From Bifidobacterium biavatii DSM 23969 (GTDB taxonomy: Bacteria; Actinomycetota; Actinomycetes; Actinomycetales; Bifidobacteriaceae): a DNA stretch of 64,000 nt. The notes below the pieces were generated by a model. The model was not told the DNA's origin, ran no database searches, and worked only from the letters and a program-made list of their open reading frames with translations. This document shows positions 17,332-25,912 of this stretch, in pieces (within the stretch, counting starts at the first letter, position 1; the number at the start of each line of letters is the position of its first letter). Location: contig NZ_JGYN01000004.1 in the NCBI RefSeq assembly GCF_000741165.1, positions 236,440-300,439 of the forward strand, given 5' to 3'. The position numbers were made by a program, and so were the translations under genes.

Positions 17332-18984
17332 TTACCGAGGAAATGTGATGTTTTCGTCCGCAGCCGTAACGATTCCGGTAGCCGAGTCAGATTCGTCCAC
17401 AAAGCGTTCACATGCCGCGCGGCCGAAGCCCAGCGGATCGGACATGTCAAGCGTGAGCAGGTCGGACGCTCTTTCGGCCGGCCGGCTCGCATTGCCGTAC
17501 GCGTCGAATGCGGCGTCGCCGAGCGGCGAAGCGTCGGCGTGCCGGCGCACGGTCAGATGCGACCACGAGGCGGCAACGACCTGTTCGGGATACCGGTTCA
17601 CGATCGCGGCGCGCAGCCACGCACGCGTGTCCTCCGGCGCATGTTCGGCCGCCGCGTGCACGTCGGCGTCCGTCGCAACCCGTTCCGTGTGCGCGGCGAG
17701 CTTGGCGAACACACTATGCGCCGGGTCGAGCGCGGCCCAGCTCAAATCGATGGCGGCGAGCCGCGGATCGGACCAGTCGAGCGAACCCTTGCGGCGCATT
17801 TTCTCAAGCAGCTGCCATTTGAACAGCCATTCGAGACGCCCCGCTTCGGCAGCCATCGTCAGGCGCGCGTCATCGTCGGCATGGCGTATGGCGGCCGTGT
17901 CGGCGAGCGCCTGTCCCCACATCGCCATGATCGAACGCGTCGAACGGTCCGGCCATGCGGGCTCTCCGGTCGTGTCGGTGCCGTGGATCATCGCCGCGGC
18001 GGCGTATACGGCGGAACGCAAAGTGACCTGCATCAGCCACGCGGTTGTTTCCCCGCCGTTCGCGAGCGGCAGCGGCCGGGCGAGCGTCAGGTCGTGCGAC
18101 ACGTCGTGCATAGCGGCGACCGGATCGGCGAGTTCGAGCTGGTCGAGCAAAGCGGACAGGTTGAATCCGGCTTCGTCGGCGTGTTCGGCGAGCCACAGCA
18201 GCATGGACGTGACGCCGAGCTTGAGCGCCTGCGGCACGTCCATGCGGTTCGCGTCGCCGACGATGACATGCAGGCGGCGGAATCGCGACGTGCTGTGCGA
18301 TTCGTCGCGCGTGTTGATGATCGGCCGGTCGAACGTGGTCTGCAGGCCGATTTTCATGTGGACGTAGTCGGCACGCTGGGACAGCTGGTAGCCGGCCGTC
18401 TCGCTTTTCTCGCCGATGCCGACGCGGCCCGAGCCGGTGTAGATCTGCCGCGAGACGAAATGCGCGGTCATGAGCCGCGCGATCACGTCGAACGGCACGG
18501 CGCGCTCGGTCATGTAGTTTTCGTGCGTGCCCCAGCTGGCGCCCTTGCCGTCGACGTTGTTGCGGTGCAGCACGATCGGCGTGCCGGTCGCCTCGGACGC
18601 GCGGCGCGCGGCGGCGAGCATGACGAGGTCGCCGGCGTGGTCGTAGCGCACGGCTTCGAACGGGTCGCAGGTTTCGGGCGCGGAGTATTCGGGGTGCGCG
18701 TGGTCGACGTACACGCGGCCGCCGTTGGGCGCGATCACGTTGACGATGTTGAGCTGGGGCGCGTCGGTGAGCATGTCGGGACGTGCGGCGGCGCGTTCAA
18801 GACGGGTGCCGCGTGCGTCGTTGACCGGGTCCTCCTGCCGATAGTCCCAGCGGATGCGCGCGCGTGCGCCGTCGGCGGCCGCGCCGACCACGTCGAACGA
18901 CAGCTGCACCGGGTTGGCCCGTTGTCCGTCGGCGCGGGAGACCGCGTATTCGGTTTCGGTGCCCATGACTCGTTTCACGCTCAT
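17332..18984 (-). CDS. dop: Pup deamidase/depupylase Dop
   Basis: This 550-residue homologue of PafA has the family N-terminus MSVKRVMGTETEYAVS. Its metal and nucleotide-site motifs include GTHENYM and a VYVDHAHPEYSAPE stretch. Dop removes Pup from substrates and can deamidate Pup-Gln; because Pup here ends in Glu, depupylation is the likely main role. The start ATG 18984 matches the family N-terminus, and earlier in-frame codons add an unlikely sequence. The next gene is the phosphatase-like protein, and ARC lies 171 bp upstream. Confidence 0.93.
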   Translation of the reverse strand: MSVKRVMGTETEYAVSRADGQRANPVQLSFDVVGAAADGARARIRWDYRQEDPVNDARGTRLERAAARPDMLTDAPQLNIVNVIAPNGGRVYVDHAHPEYSAPETCDPFEAVRYDHAGDLVMLAAARRASEATGTPIVLHRNNVDGKGASWGTHENYMTERAVPFDVIARLMTAHFVSRQIYTGSGRVGIGEKSETAGYQLSQRADYVHMKIGLQTTFDRPIINTRDESHSTSRFRRLHVIVGDANRMDVPQALKLGVTSMLLWLAEHADEAGFNLSALLDQLELADPVAAMHDVSHDLTLARPLPLANGGETTAWLMQVTLRSAVYAAAAMIHGTDTTGEPAWPDRSTRSIMAMWGQALADTAAIRHADDDARLTMAAEAGRLEWLFKWQLLEKMRRKGSLDWSDPRLAAIDLSWAALDPAHSVFAKLAAHTERVATDADVHAAAEHAPEDTRAWLRAAIVNRYPEQVVAASWSHLTVRRHADASPLGDAAFDAYGNASRPAERASDLLTLDMSDPLGFGRAACERFVDESDSATGIVTAADENITFPR

Positions 18985-19155
18985 GCCGTGTCTGCTCCCG
19001 TTCATTATTGGTGTGATGACGTAATGATGATATTGCATGATGACGTTGCCACACGATTATTGCATGCGATTGCATTGCGTATTGGCGCGCGATCGGTTCG
19101 GGCCGTCCGCTCTGCCCGCCGGCCTGCCAACCTGGCCGAGCGGGAACGGTCGAGA

Positions 19156-20712
19156 CTATTCGGAAGTCTCCTCCGCCGGCCGGATGCGCACGATGCGCCC
19201 CGCGTCCATGCCGTTGACGCGGCTCCACTGCTCCGGATCGGCGTCGAGCACCGAGTCGCGCGTCTCCACGAACTCGTCCCCGACCGCCGCGCCGATCATC
19301 GCGGCGTTCAGCGCGACCGGCGAACCGGAGACGATCGACGCCTTGACGGCCTTGGTTTTGGCCCGGTCGACGATGTTCTTGAGCATCGCGCCGGACGCCA
19401 CGTCGGCGAGATGCACGGCCGTCCAAACGCCCTGATCGTTCATCACGTCGCACAGGTGGCGATGGCCGTCGCGCGCGTACGCGTCGTCGACGAGCGCCTG
19501 CGTCAACGCGTCCGCGTCCGTGCCTGCTTCGAGCGGCAGGTCGTCGGTCAGATAGTGGCGCACGATCGAGATCGCCTGTTCCGCACCCGGCCGGTCGATG
19601 TGGATCTTCACGTCGAGTCGTCCGGGACGCAGCACAGCCGGGTCGATCATGTCGATGCGGTTGGACGCGCCGATCACCATGACGTTGTCAAGCCGCTCCA
19701 CGCCGTCCAGCTCGGCCAAGAACTGCGGCACGATCGTCGTCTCCACGTCCGAGGAGACGCCGGAGCCGCGCGTGCGCAGCAGCGAGTCCATTTCGTCGAT
19801 GAACACGATGACGGGCCGGCCGTCGGCGGCGCGTTCGCGCGCGCGCTTGAAGATCAGACGGATCAATCGTTCGGATTCGCCGACGTACTTGTTGAGCAGC
19901 TCCGGGCCCTTGACGGACAGGAACACGCCGGCGCCCGCCCCCGAGCCGGCCGCGAGCGCGTGCGCGACAGCCTTGGCGATCAGCGTCTTGCCGTTGCCGG
20001 GCGGACCGTACAGGAGTACGCCCTTGGGCGGGTTCAGATCGTAGCGTTCGAACAGCGCGCGGTGCAGGAACGGCAGCTGCACGGCGTCGCGGATGCGTTC
20101 GATCTGCTCGTCGAGACCGCCGATGTCGTCAAACGTGACGTCCGGCGTTTCCTCGAGCACGAGGTCGGCGTCGTTGGTTTCGGGCAGGAGTTCGAGTGCG
20201 AAGCGCACGGACGGGTCGACAGTGACACGGTCGCCCGCGTTGATCGCGGCGGCGGACGCGGACGCGAGCGCGCCGGCGCGGCGGACGAGCTGCGGGTTGC
20301 CGCTCGCGTCGGCGACGACGAGCCGGCCGTCGTCGAGCGTTTCCTTGACCGTGCGGATCATGCCGAGCGTGTCGGTGCCGCGCTGTTCGACGAGCACCAT
20401 GTTTTCGTTGAGCATGACGGTCGCACCGGCAGTGAGCCGGGCCGCGTTCACGTTGGCGGCGACGGGCACGACGAGCCGGCGCGTACCGTTGAGGATTTCG
20501 GCGCTGGCATGCTGGACACCGTCCTCGTCGATGCGCGACGAGTCGACCTTGACCATGGTGGCGAAGGTGAGCGGCGGCTGGGCGAGCTGGGTCAGCTGCG
20601 ACTTCGCCTTGGCGAGCTCCTTGCTCGCCCGGGTGAGCGCCTGGGCGAGCGCGTGGTTCTTCTCCATCAGGCGGTCGTTGAGTTCCGCCAGTTCCTCGGG
20701 CTCTTCGCTCAT
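19156..20712 (-). CDS. arc: Proteasome-associated-type AAA+ ATPase ARC (Mpa homologue)
   Basis: The 518-residue ring ATPase has an N-terminal coiled coil (residues about 5-45), two OB-like subdomains, then an AAA domain with Walker A GPPGNGKTLIAKA and Walker B IVFIDEMDSLL. The coiled coil binds Pup and starts unfolding in the family. The C-terminus is RPAEETSE; it lacks the GQYL/HbYX tail by which Mpa docks to the 20S core, in line with the missing prcBA. The start ATG 20712 is preferred because GGAAGGG is well spaced; ATG 20718 overlaps the dedA stop. Confidence 0.93.
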   Translation of the reverse strand: MSEEPEELAELNDRLMEKNHALAQALTRASKELAKAKSQLTQLAQPPLTFATMVKVDSSRIDEDGVQHASAEILNGTRRLVVPVAANVNAARLTAGATVMLNENMVLVEQRGTDTLGMIRTVKETLDDGRLVVADASGNPQLVRRAGALASASAAAINAGDRVTVDPSVRFALELLPETNDADLVLEETPDVTFDDIGGLDEQIERIRDAVQLPFLHRALFERYDLNPPKGVLLYGPPGNGKTLIAKAVAHALAAGSGAGAGVFLSVKGPELLNKYVGESERLIRLIFKRARERAADGRPVIVFIDEMDSLLRTRGSGVSSDVETTIVPQFLAELDGVERLDNVMVIGASNRIDMIDPAVLRPGRLDVKIHIDRPGAEQAISIVRHYLTDDLPLEAGTDADALTQALVDDAYARDGHRHLCDVMNDQGVWTAVHLADVASGAMLKNIVDRAKTKAVKASIVSGSPVALNAAMIGAAVGDEFVETRDSVLDADPEQWSRVNGMDAGRIVRIRPAEETSE

Positions 20713-20714
20713 GA

Positions 20715-21416
20715 TCATCCCTTCCGGTTGCGTTGCGCTACCATGCTACGGATCTTGCGCGCGGCGAGCACGGCGATGACCACGATGAAGACGGCGATGA
20801 CCACGTCCTCGAACACGCCGAGCGCGCCGAGGATCGAACACCACCGGTCGCCGAGCAGGTAGCCCGCGGAGACGAGCACCGTGTTCCACACGGCCGAGCC
20901 GAGCAGCGTCCAGCCGGAGAACTGCAGGAAGTTCATGCGGTTAAATCCGGCGGGAATGGAAATGAGCGAGCGAACGACGGGAATCACGCGGCCGAGCAGC
21001 ACCGACCAGGTGCCGTACCTGGTGAACCAGTCGTTGGCCTTGTTCACGTCCTTGCGGCTCACGCCCGGAATCACGTCGGCCGCGCGGTGGATGCGGTGCA
21101 GCCCGACCCAACGCGAAACGCCGTAGAGCGCCCATGCACCGAGCAGCGAGCCGACGGTGGCCCAGACGATCGCCTCGGCGAGGTTCAGCGTGCCGCGCGC
21201 GGCGGTGAAGCCAGCCAGAGGCAGGATCACTTCGCTGGGGATGGGAGGGAAAATCGATTCGAGGGCGATGGCGAGCGCCACGCCGAGTCCGCCGACCGTT
21301 TCCATAAGGGAGACGAGCCAGTCGGTGATCGCGCCGATCAGGCCGGTTTCGCCGGTGGTGCACACGGGGATTTCGGAGGCTGCGAGCAGTGTTCCGGGAA
21401 AAGTCATAGGGGTCAT
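20715..21416 (-). CDS. DedA/SNARE-associated-type membrane protein
   Basis: This ~233-residue protein has DedA landmarks: an N-terminal amphipathic start, the acidic re-entrant segment ESIFPPIPSEVILPLAG, and the basic GRVIPVVRSLISIPAG motif, followed by three to four membrane helices. The family is implicated in undecaprenyl-phosphate and lipid recycling. The longest frame begins at TTG 21437, but ATG 21416 or 21407 is more plausible. Its end abuts arc, so the two may be co-transcribed. It is divergent from serB with about 30 bp between the starts. Confidence 0.85.
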   Translation of the reverse strand: MTPMTFPGTLLAASEIPVCTTGETGLIGAITDWLVSLMETVGGLGVALAIALESIFPPIPSEVILPLAGFTAARGTLNLAEAIVWATVGSLLGAWALYGVSRWVGLHRIHRAADVIPGVSRKDVNKANDWFTRYGTWSVLLGRVIPVVRSLISIPAGFNRMNFLQFSGWTLLGSAVWNTVLVSAGYLLGDRWCSILGALGVFEDVVIAVFIVVIAVLAARKIRSMVAQRNRKG

Positions 21417-21445
21417 TGTCCCAACGTTTTTCGACAATCGGTGGC

Positions 21446-22189
21446 ATGTGCAGCGAAACCTTGCAAGACCTTGACACCCGCGACGGCGACTGTCGCGGCC
21501 GTTCCGACGCGCCGGTCGCGGTTGCGCGGTCCGGCGCCGCGGGCGCGCCGTCCCTGTCCCGTCCCGGACTGCTGGTGATGGACGTGGATTCCACGCTGAT
21601 CGACGAGGAGGTCATCGACGAGCTGGGCGCGGCGGCCGGCTGCGGCGAGCGCATCGCCGCGGTGACGGAGCGGGCGATGCGCGGCGAACTCGATTTCGCG
21701 GAGGCGCTGCGCGCACGTGTGGCCCTGCTGGAGGGTCTGCCGGATTCGATATTCGCGCAGGTGCACGATGCGCTGCATTTCACGACCGGCGCGCTCGATC
21801 TCATCGGCGTGCTGCACGCGCACGGCTGGAAGGTGGGCGTGGTGTCCGGCGGTTTCCACGAGGTGGTGGACATGCTCGCCGCGGACGCGAAGCTCGACCA
21901 TTGGATCGCGAACCGTCTGGAGGTGAAGAATGGCAGGCTGACGGGCCGCGTGCTCGGCGAGATCGTCACCAAGGACGTGAAACTGCGCTCGCTGCGCGCG
22001 TGGGCCGAGGAGCTGGGCGTGCCGATGGCGCAGACCGTGGCGGTCGGCGACGGCGCGAACGACATTCCCATGATCCGGGCCTCCGGCCTCGGTGTCGCGT
22101 TCTGCGCCAAGCCGAAAACGCGCGCCGCCGCTCCGCACGCGATCAACACCCGCGACCTGCGCCTCGTCCTCGACCTCCTACGTCCGTGA
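21446..22189 (+). CDS. serB: Phosphoserine phosphatase
   Basis: This 247-residue HAD-superfamily enzyme makes L-serine from phosphoserine. The nucleophile motif is VMDVDSTLIDEE (D46 nucleophile, D48 acid/base), motif II is VVSGGF, and motif IV is VGDGANDIPMI. The cap helix EEVIDELG after the nucleophile is typical of SerB. The start was set at ATG 21446; the longer frame to TTG 21416 would overlap the divergent dedA. There is no ACT domain. The ~30 N-terminal residues before the core are low-complexity. Confidence 0.92.
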   Translation: MCSETLQDLDTRDGDCRGRSDAPVAVARSGAAGAPSLSRPGLLVMDVDSTLIDEEVIDELGAAAGCGERIAAVTERAMRGELDFAEALRARVALLEGLPDSIFAQVHDALHFTTGALDLIGVLHAHGWKVGVVSGGFHEVVDMLAADAKLDHWIANRLEVKNGRLTGRVLGEIVTKDVKLRSLRAWAEELGVPMAQTVAVGDGANDIPMIRASGLGVAFCAKPKTRAAAPHAINTRDLRLVLDLLRP

Positions 22190-22629
22190 TTCCGGTCTGT
22201 GAATCCAAGCCTTGCCTTGGACCGCGAATGACACGGCGATTGGTTTCACACCGTCATATCTGTATCGGCTGCGGCTCGGCATGATTCCGCTGGTGTCTTG
22301 ATCGTCTTTTCAATGCTCAATGTCGTGGGCATTGTGGGCATAGACGGTACATCGACACATGCTCGTGGGCATGGGCGGTATACGAACGCGCGAAAATGGG
22401 CCCGTTCCTGTACCACCCATGCCCACGATCCCGTACACGGTCGGGTTATACCCACGATCAATGACCGCAAATGGTTAGGTTATGCCCACGATCGGAATCC
22501 CCTCTGCCGATAGAATCGGCGGGGAACACCGGTATTGTCCCGTCTATGCCCACAGCCGACATTGCCGGCAAGAATCTGCTCGGCGTCGTAACAATAAACG
22601 CCGAACATCGCATGGCGTGAACGACCACG
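22190..22629. repeat. 440-bp gene-free region with GTGGGCATA-type inverted repeats
   Basis: No credible gene is present. The octamer GTGGGCAT, or its complement, recurs at least six times. A perfect 15-bp inverted pair (22333-22347 with 22540-22554) bounds the array. Inside it, 22363-22381 pairs with 22410-22428 (17 of 19), and a smaller GAACG/CGTTC stem lies in its loop. The repeat sits between serB and a convergent small gene. Confidence 0.75.
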
Positions 22630-22974
22630 TCAGCGCGTGAACACGGAATAGTCGCCAAGCGCCACCGAAGGCCGCATCTCGGTGTAATCGGCATAGTCGA
22701 TGCACGCGCGCATGTATTCGTTGTGCTTCAAATCCAGCGGATTTTGACTTTCCTTGAACGTTTCAAACGCCTTTTCGCGGTCGTCATAGATCACGTACAC
22801 ATACCCGTACAGGCCACCTGGTTCCTCGTTCAGGAACCAGGATTCGATGTGCGCGCCCTCCGCGGGCATCGTCGCATTGCCTTCCTCCAGATGATCGCTG
22901 AGGTACTGGAACCATTCGCGGGCCAGTTCCTCCTTGCCGGGTTTGATATGGAATCGATCAAGTGATGTATACAT
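22630..22974 (-). CDS. Small dimeric alpha/beta-barrel-type protein
   Basis: The 114-residue protein has a ferredoxin-like beta-alpha-beta pattern with conserved-looking aromatic strands (MYTSLDRFHIKPG, LYGYVYVIYDD). This resembles antibiotic-biosynthesis-monooxygenase-like or DUF6176-like small proteins. No cofactor motif can be read, and many such proteins are not oxygenases. AAGGAG precedes ATG 22974. It is a single gene flanked on both sides by hairpin-repeat regions and differs from its neighbours by lower GC. Confidence 0.6.
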   Translation of the reverse strand: MYTSLDRFHIKPGKEELAREWFQYLSDHLEEGNATMPAEGAHIESWFLNEEPGGLYGYVYVIYDDREKAFETFKESQNPLDLKHNEYMRACIDYADYTEMRPSVALGDYSVFTR

Positions 22975-23759
22975 GTGCTCTCCTTTTCGCGGCGCATACG
23001 GTCACGTAACCGCACCGACTTTCCCAGCTCCCCCAGACAGTCCCCAGACAGAGCACAAGGGGTATTTCGTATTGTGTCGTGCATGCAGAGGTTGAGGCCC
23101 TGCCGCTCGTGCCGGCGGTCACGCGATGGCAAATCCCTTGATTTTTCCATCGCGTTATGCAGGCAGCAAGAGCAAAACCTCATTCCTTCGCGTATGGACG
23201 GTCACGGGATGGTGTTCATATGGTGATCCGCCGTCGTGTGCCCACGAGTAGAGGTCACACGATGGCAAAAAGGGCGACTGTGCCATCGCGTGACCAACCG
23301 CATGCTCATGGGATGGGAAAAGGGATTGTTGTGCCATCGCGTGACCGGTGAACCGGTAAAAACAAGGTCACACGATGGAAGCGTTACGCGGTGTGCCATC
23401 GCGTGACCGCTCCCGCGCGCAACGCATGGTCACACGATGGAGAAAGTCCGTAACATTCCGCCTCGTGACCGATCGATGGAGCGCTCATGACCGTGCGATC
23501 CCTAGTACAGGGCGTGGTTGCACTCAGTAAACGACTGCGCGGCATATGGTGGTATCGCGGGTTGCGAGCAGTAGACTGCGGCAGTGGACGTATGCCTGTT
23601 ATATCGGATGCCCAATCGTGCGAACGATTCCGACGCCATTGACTCTCATCCTCGCGTATACGCGCCGTACAATGAGAAGAGCTCCGCACCCGGCAATGAT
23701 GATCATGGCCCCGTTCGTTGTTCAACGGACGGGACCGCAACGTTATGAATATGAAGGCG
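22975..23759. repeat. 785-bp gene-free region with GGTCACRCGATGGCA hairpin array
   Basis: At least six half-sites occur between 23117 and 23440. Clear hairpins are 23253-23267 with 23281-23295 (14 of 15), and 23366-23378 with 23396-23408 (12 of 13), next to the unpaired-looking copies at 23117-23129, 23200-23212, 23332-23346 and 23428-23440. From 23480 to 23700 I see no gene, tRNA or repeat. The same family reappears at 63278-63600. Confidence 0.8.
23707..23736 (-). terminator. Hairpin downstream of fmt
   Basis: GGCCCCGTTCGTT (23707-23719) pairs with AACGGACGGGACC (23724-23736), 11 of 13, with a 4-nt loop. It lies about 24 bp after the fmt stop as transcribed. No T tract follows. Confidence 0.5.
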
Positions 23760-24731
23760 TCACGCGCAGTGGGCGGTGGAGGCGAGGCGGGCGCCGCGTG
23801 CCCAGTCGGCGGCCTTCATGGCCTTCTTGCCCTGCGCCTTGACTTCGAGCAGTTCGAGCGGATCGGACAGGGTGCCGACCCACACGTTCTTCTTGCCGGC
23901 GTGCAGCATGCCCGCGGCGAGGTCCTTCGGCGCGTTCGGGTTGTCCATGTCGGCGGGCTGCGCGCGCAGCACGTGCAGCACGGTCGGTTCCGTGCCGTCC
24001 TCGTCGTCGGCGTGCAGTTCGCACCATGCGCCCGGGTTCGGCGTGCAAGCGCGGATTTGGCAGTCCACGTCGTTGACGGGCGCGTCGAACACGATGTGCG
24101 CGTTCTCGACGGTGATCTTGTCGGCCTTCGGATAGTCACCCTCCTGCTGGGCGACGGCGGCCGCGCGTCCGGCCTCGACGGCCTGCATGGCGCGCACGAG
24201 CACGCTCGAACCGCTGTCGGCGAGACGGGCGAGCAGTTCGCCGGCGGTTTCGTGGCGGCCGATGTCGGTGCCGCACTGGGAGACGATCGGGCCGGCGTCC
24301 ATCGCGCGCGTGATGCGGAACACCGTCACGCCCGTGGACTTGTCGCCGGCCCAGATGGAACGCTGCACGGGGGCGGCGCCGCGCCATTGGGGCAGCATGG
24401 AGAAGTGCAGGTTGTACCAGCCGAGCGGCAGCGCGTCGAGCACTTCCTGGCTGAGGATCTTGCCGTAGGCGACCACGGCGGCGGCCTGCGCGCCGGTGGC
24501 GGCCAGCTCGTGCACGAAGCATTCCTCTGACGGGTCGGATTCGATGACCGGCAGGTCGAGTTCGAGCGCGGCCTGCTTGACCGGGTTCGGGGTAAGCTTG
24601 CGGCCACGGCCGACGGGCGCATCGGGGCGGGTGAGCACGGCCACGATCTCGAAGTGCTCGGTGTCGGTGGCCAGCGCGCGTAGCGACGGCACGGCCACGT
24701 CAGGGCTACCGGCGAACAGGATTTTCAGCAT
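23760..24731 (-). CDS. fmt: Methionyl-tRNA formyltransferase
   Basis: This 323-residue enzyme formylates the initiator Met-tRNA using 10-formyl-THF. The N-terminal Rossmann/formyltransferase domain (about 1-200) contains the characteristic LPQWRGAAPVQRSIWAGD segment and GITRAMDAGP-like catalytic region. The C-terminal OB-like tRNA-binding domain follows. The start is ATG 24731, with an AAGGA site, rather than the GTG at 24746. Peptide deformylase, which removes the formyl group, is encoded 18 kb away at 42.5 kb. Confidence 0.93.
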   Translation of the reverse strand: MLKILFAGSPDVAVPSLRALATDTEHFEIVAVLTRPDAPVGRGRKLTPNPVKQAALELDLPVIESDPSEECFVHELAATGAQAAAVVAYGKILSQEVLDALPLGWYNLHFSMLPQWRGAAPVQRSIWAGDKSTGVTVFRITRAMDAGPIVSQCGTDIGRHETAGELLARLADSGSSVLVRAMQAVEAGRAAAVAQQEGDYPKADKITVENAHIVFDAPVNDVDCQIRACTPNPGAWCELHADDEDGTEPTVLHVLRAQPADMDNPNAPKDLAAGMLHAGKKNVWVGTLSDPLELLEVKAQGKKAMKAADWARGARLASTAHCA

Positions 24732-25063
24732 GGTGTCCTTCCTCACTATCTCACGTTGTCATGCGACGTCTCGCATTGCCGCGCGATGACGGGCGGTGTC
24801 CCGCCGCATCAAGCGTCACAGCGTCGCATCAAGCATTGCGGACTTTCCCGAAGGACGCCCGCGAAGTACGATTCGCATCGCGATTCACGCATCCGCCCGA
24901 CCGCGAGCAGTGCAACGACGACATACTACTCCCTGCCGCGCCCCATACGGCCCGAGCATGGTCCGCAAACGGAACCGCGAACGGACGACCGCGCACGGCC
25001 CGTGCATGGAACCGCATGCGCATATGCGTGCGGCCGCAAACCGTACCGGCTGCCGCCCGCCGG
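24732..25063. other. 332-bp gene-free region before fmt
   Basis: I see no convincing gene. It has strongly skewed GC-rich sequence with two related direct segments around 24950-24965 and 25007-25016 (GGCCCGAGCATGG / GGCCCGTGCATGG). A near-palindrome centred on GCGCATATGCG at about 25014-25035 lies beside them. Promoter elements for fmt were not recognisable. Confidence 0.4.
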
Positions 25064-25768
25064 CTACTGCACGGCGGGGATGTTCACGCCCTGCGCGATG
25101 AGGATTTCGCGCAGCTTGCGCGAGTCGGAGAAACGGATGCCGCGGATGCCGGCCTCGTTCGCGCCGACGATGTTCATGGCCTTGTCGTCGATGAAGATGC
25201 TGGTTTCGGCCTTGATGCTGAAGTCCTTGAGCGCCGCCTCGTAGATCTCCTTATGCGGCTTGCGCAGCTTGACGAAGCCGGAGACGAGCTTGCCGTCGAG
25301 CTGCTGGAGGATCTTGCAGTTCTCCTCCGCGCAGTGGAACAGTTCCTTCTCCCAGTTCGACAGACCCCACACGCCGATACCGGCGGCCTTGAGATCGTTG
25401 ACGAGCACGCGCATGCCGGGCACGATGCCGGTGAGCGAATCCTCGAAGTTGTCGACGTAGTACTGCAGAATGTCAGCCCACTTGTCGCCGTGGGTCTTAC
25501 GCATCCACGCGACGCCTTCGGCGGGCGTGGCGCCAGCGTCCATGAGGTCGTTGCCGTCGTAGAAGCCGGACACGTCGTTGTCGAGGAACTGGTCGATGGT
25601 CTCCTGGCTGTAGCGTGCGATGAGCGCGGCGGCCGGATCCCAGTAGATAAGCACGTTGCCGAAGTCGAAGATCACGTCGGTGATCGGCTTGCCCGCGGCG
25701 GAGGCGGCGTTGCCGTCCGCCATGAGCACGTCGTGTTCCATGTTCGGCTCTCCCGGCCAACCCTTCAT
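25064..25768 (-). CDS. HAD-family hydrolase
   Basis: This ~234-residue haloacid-dehalogenase-fold phosphatase shows motif I IFDFGNVLIYWD, motif II LSNW, motif III with the Lys in KLRKPHKEIY, and motif IV FIDDKAMNI. A helical cap lies between I and II. The pattern resembles the YihX/epoxide-hydrolase-N-terminal-like group, which dephosphorylates sugar phosphates, but the substrate is not predictable. The start was set at ATG 25768 because of a GGAGG site 8 nt upstream. Confidence 0.85.
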   Translation of the reverse strand: MKGWPGEPNMEHDVLMADGNAASAAGKPITDVIFDFGNVLIYWDPAAALIARYSQETIDQFLDNDVSGFYDGNDLMDAGATPAEGVAWMRKTHGDKWADILQYYVDNFEDSLTGIVPGMRVLVNDLKAAGIGVWGLSNWEKELFHCAEENCKILQQLDGKLVSGFVKLRKPHKEIYEAALKDFSIKAETSIFIDDKAMNIVGANEAGIRGIRFSDSRKLREILIAQGVNIPAVQ

Positions 25769-25912
25769 ATGGTCCTCCATTCCAACCATGAACGTCGGTA
25801 TGTTCCACGGCTATCGTCCCACGCCGCGCCGACCGGACGCGCGCGCTTCGGCCGCGGCGGATGAACGCGACGCGACGGCACGGCGAATCGTGGACGTCGA
25901 TCGGATCGGATG

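Noticed and set aside
17287..20862. A 1191-residue plus-strand open frame
   Set aside because: It runs opposite dop and arc, which have full family motifs; it is Arg/Gly/Val-rich without domains. Similar long antisense frames over purB, metK, the binding protein, def-glmM and pepN-rnj were dismissed for the same reason.
23117..23440. CRISPR-like array
   Set aside because: The repeats occur in both orientations, form hairpins, and have uneven spacing with no uniform spacers or nearby cas genes.
23480..23700. Possible tRNA in the gap before fmt
   Set aside because: No GTTCRA-type T-loop with matching acceptor stem could be placed.
24829..25023. Small minus-strand gene between the HAD gene and fmt
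   Set aside because: Arg/Ala-rich, no ribosome site, no fold pattern; typical of random high-GC frames.
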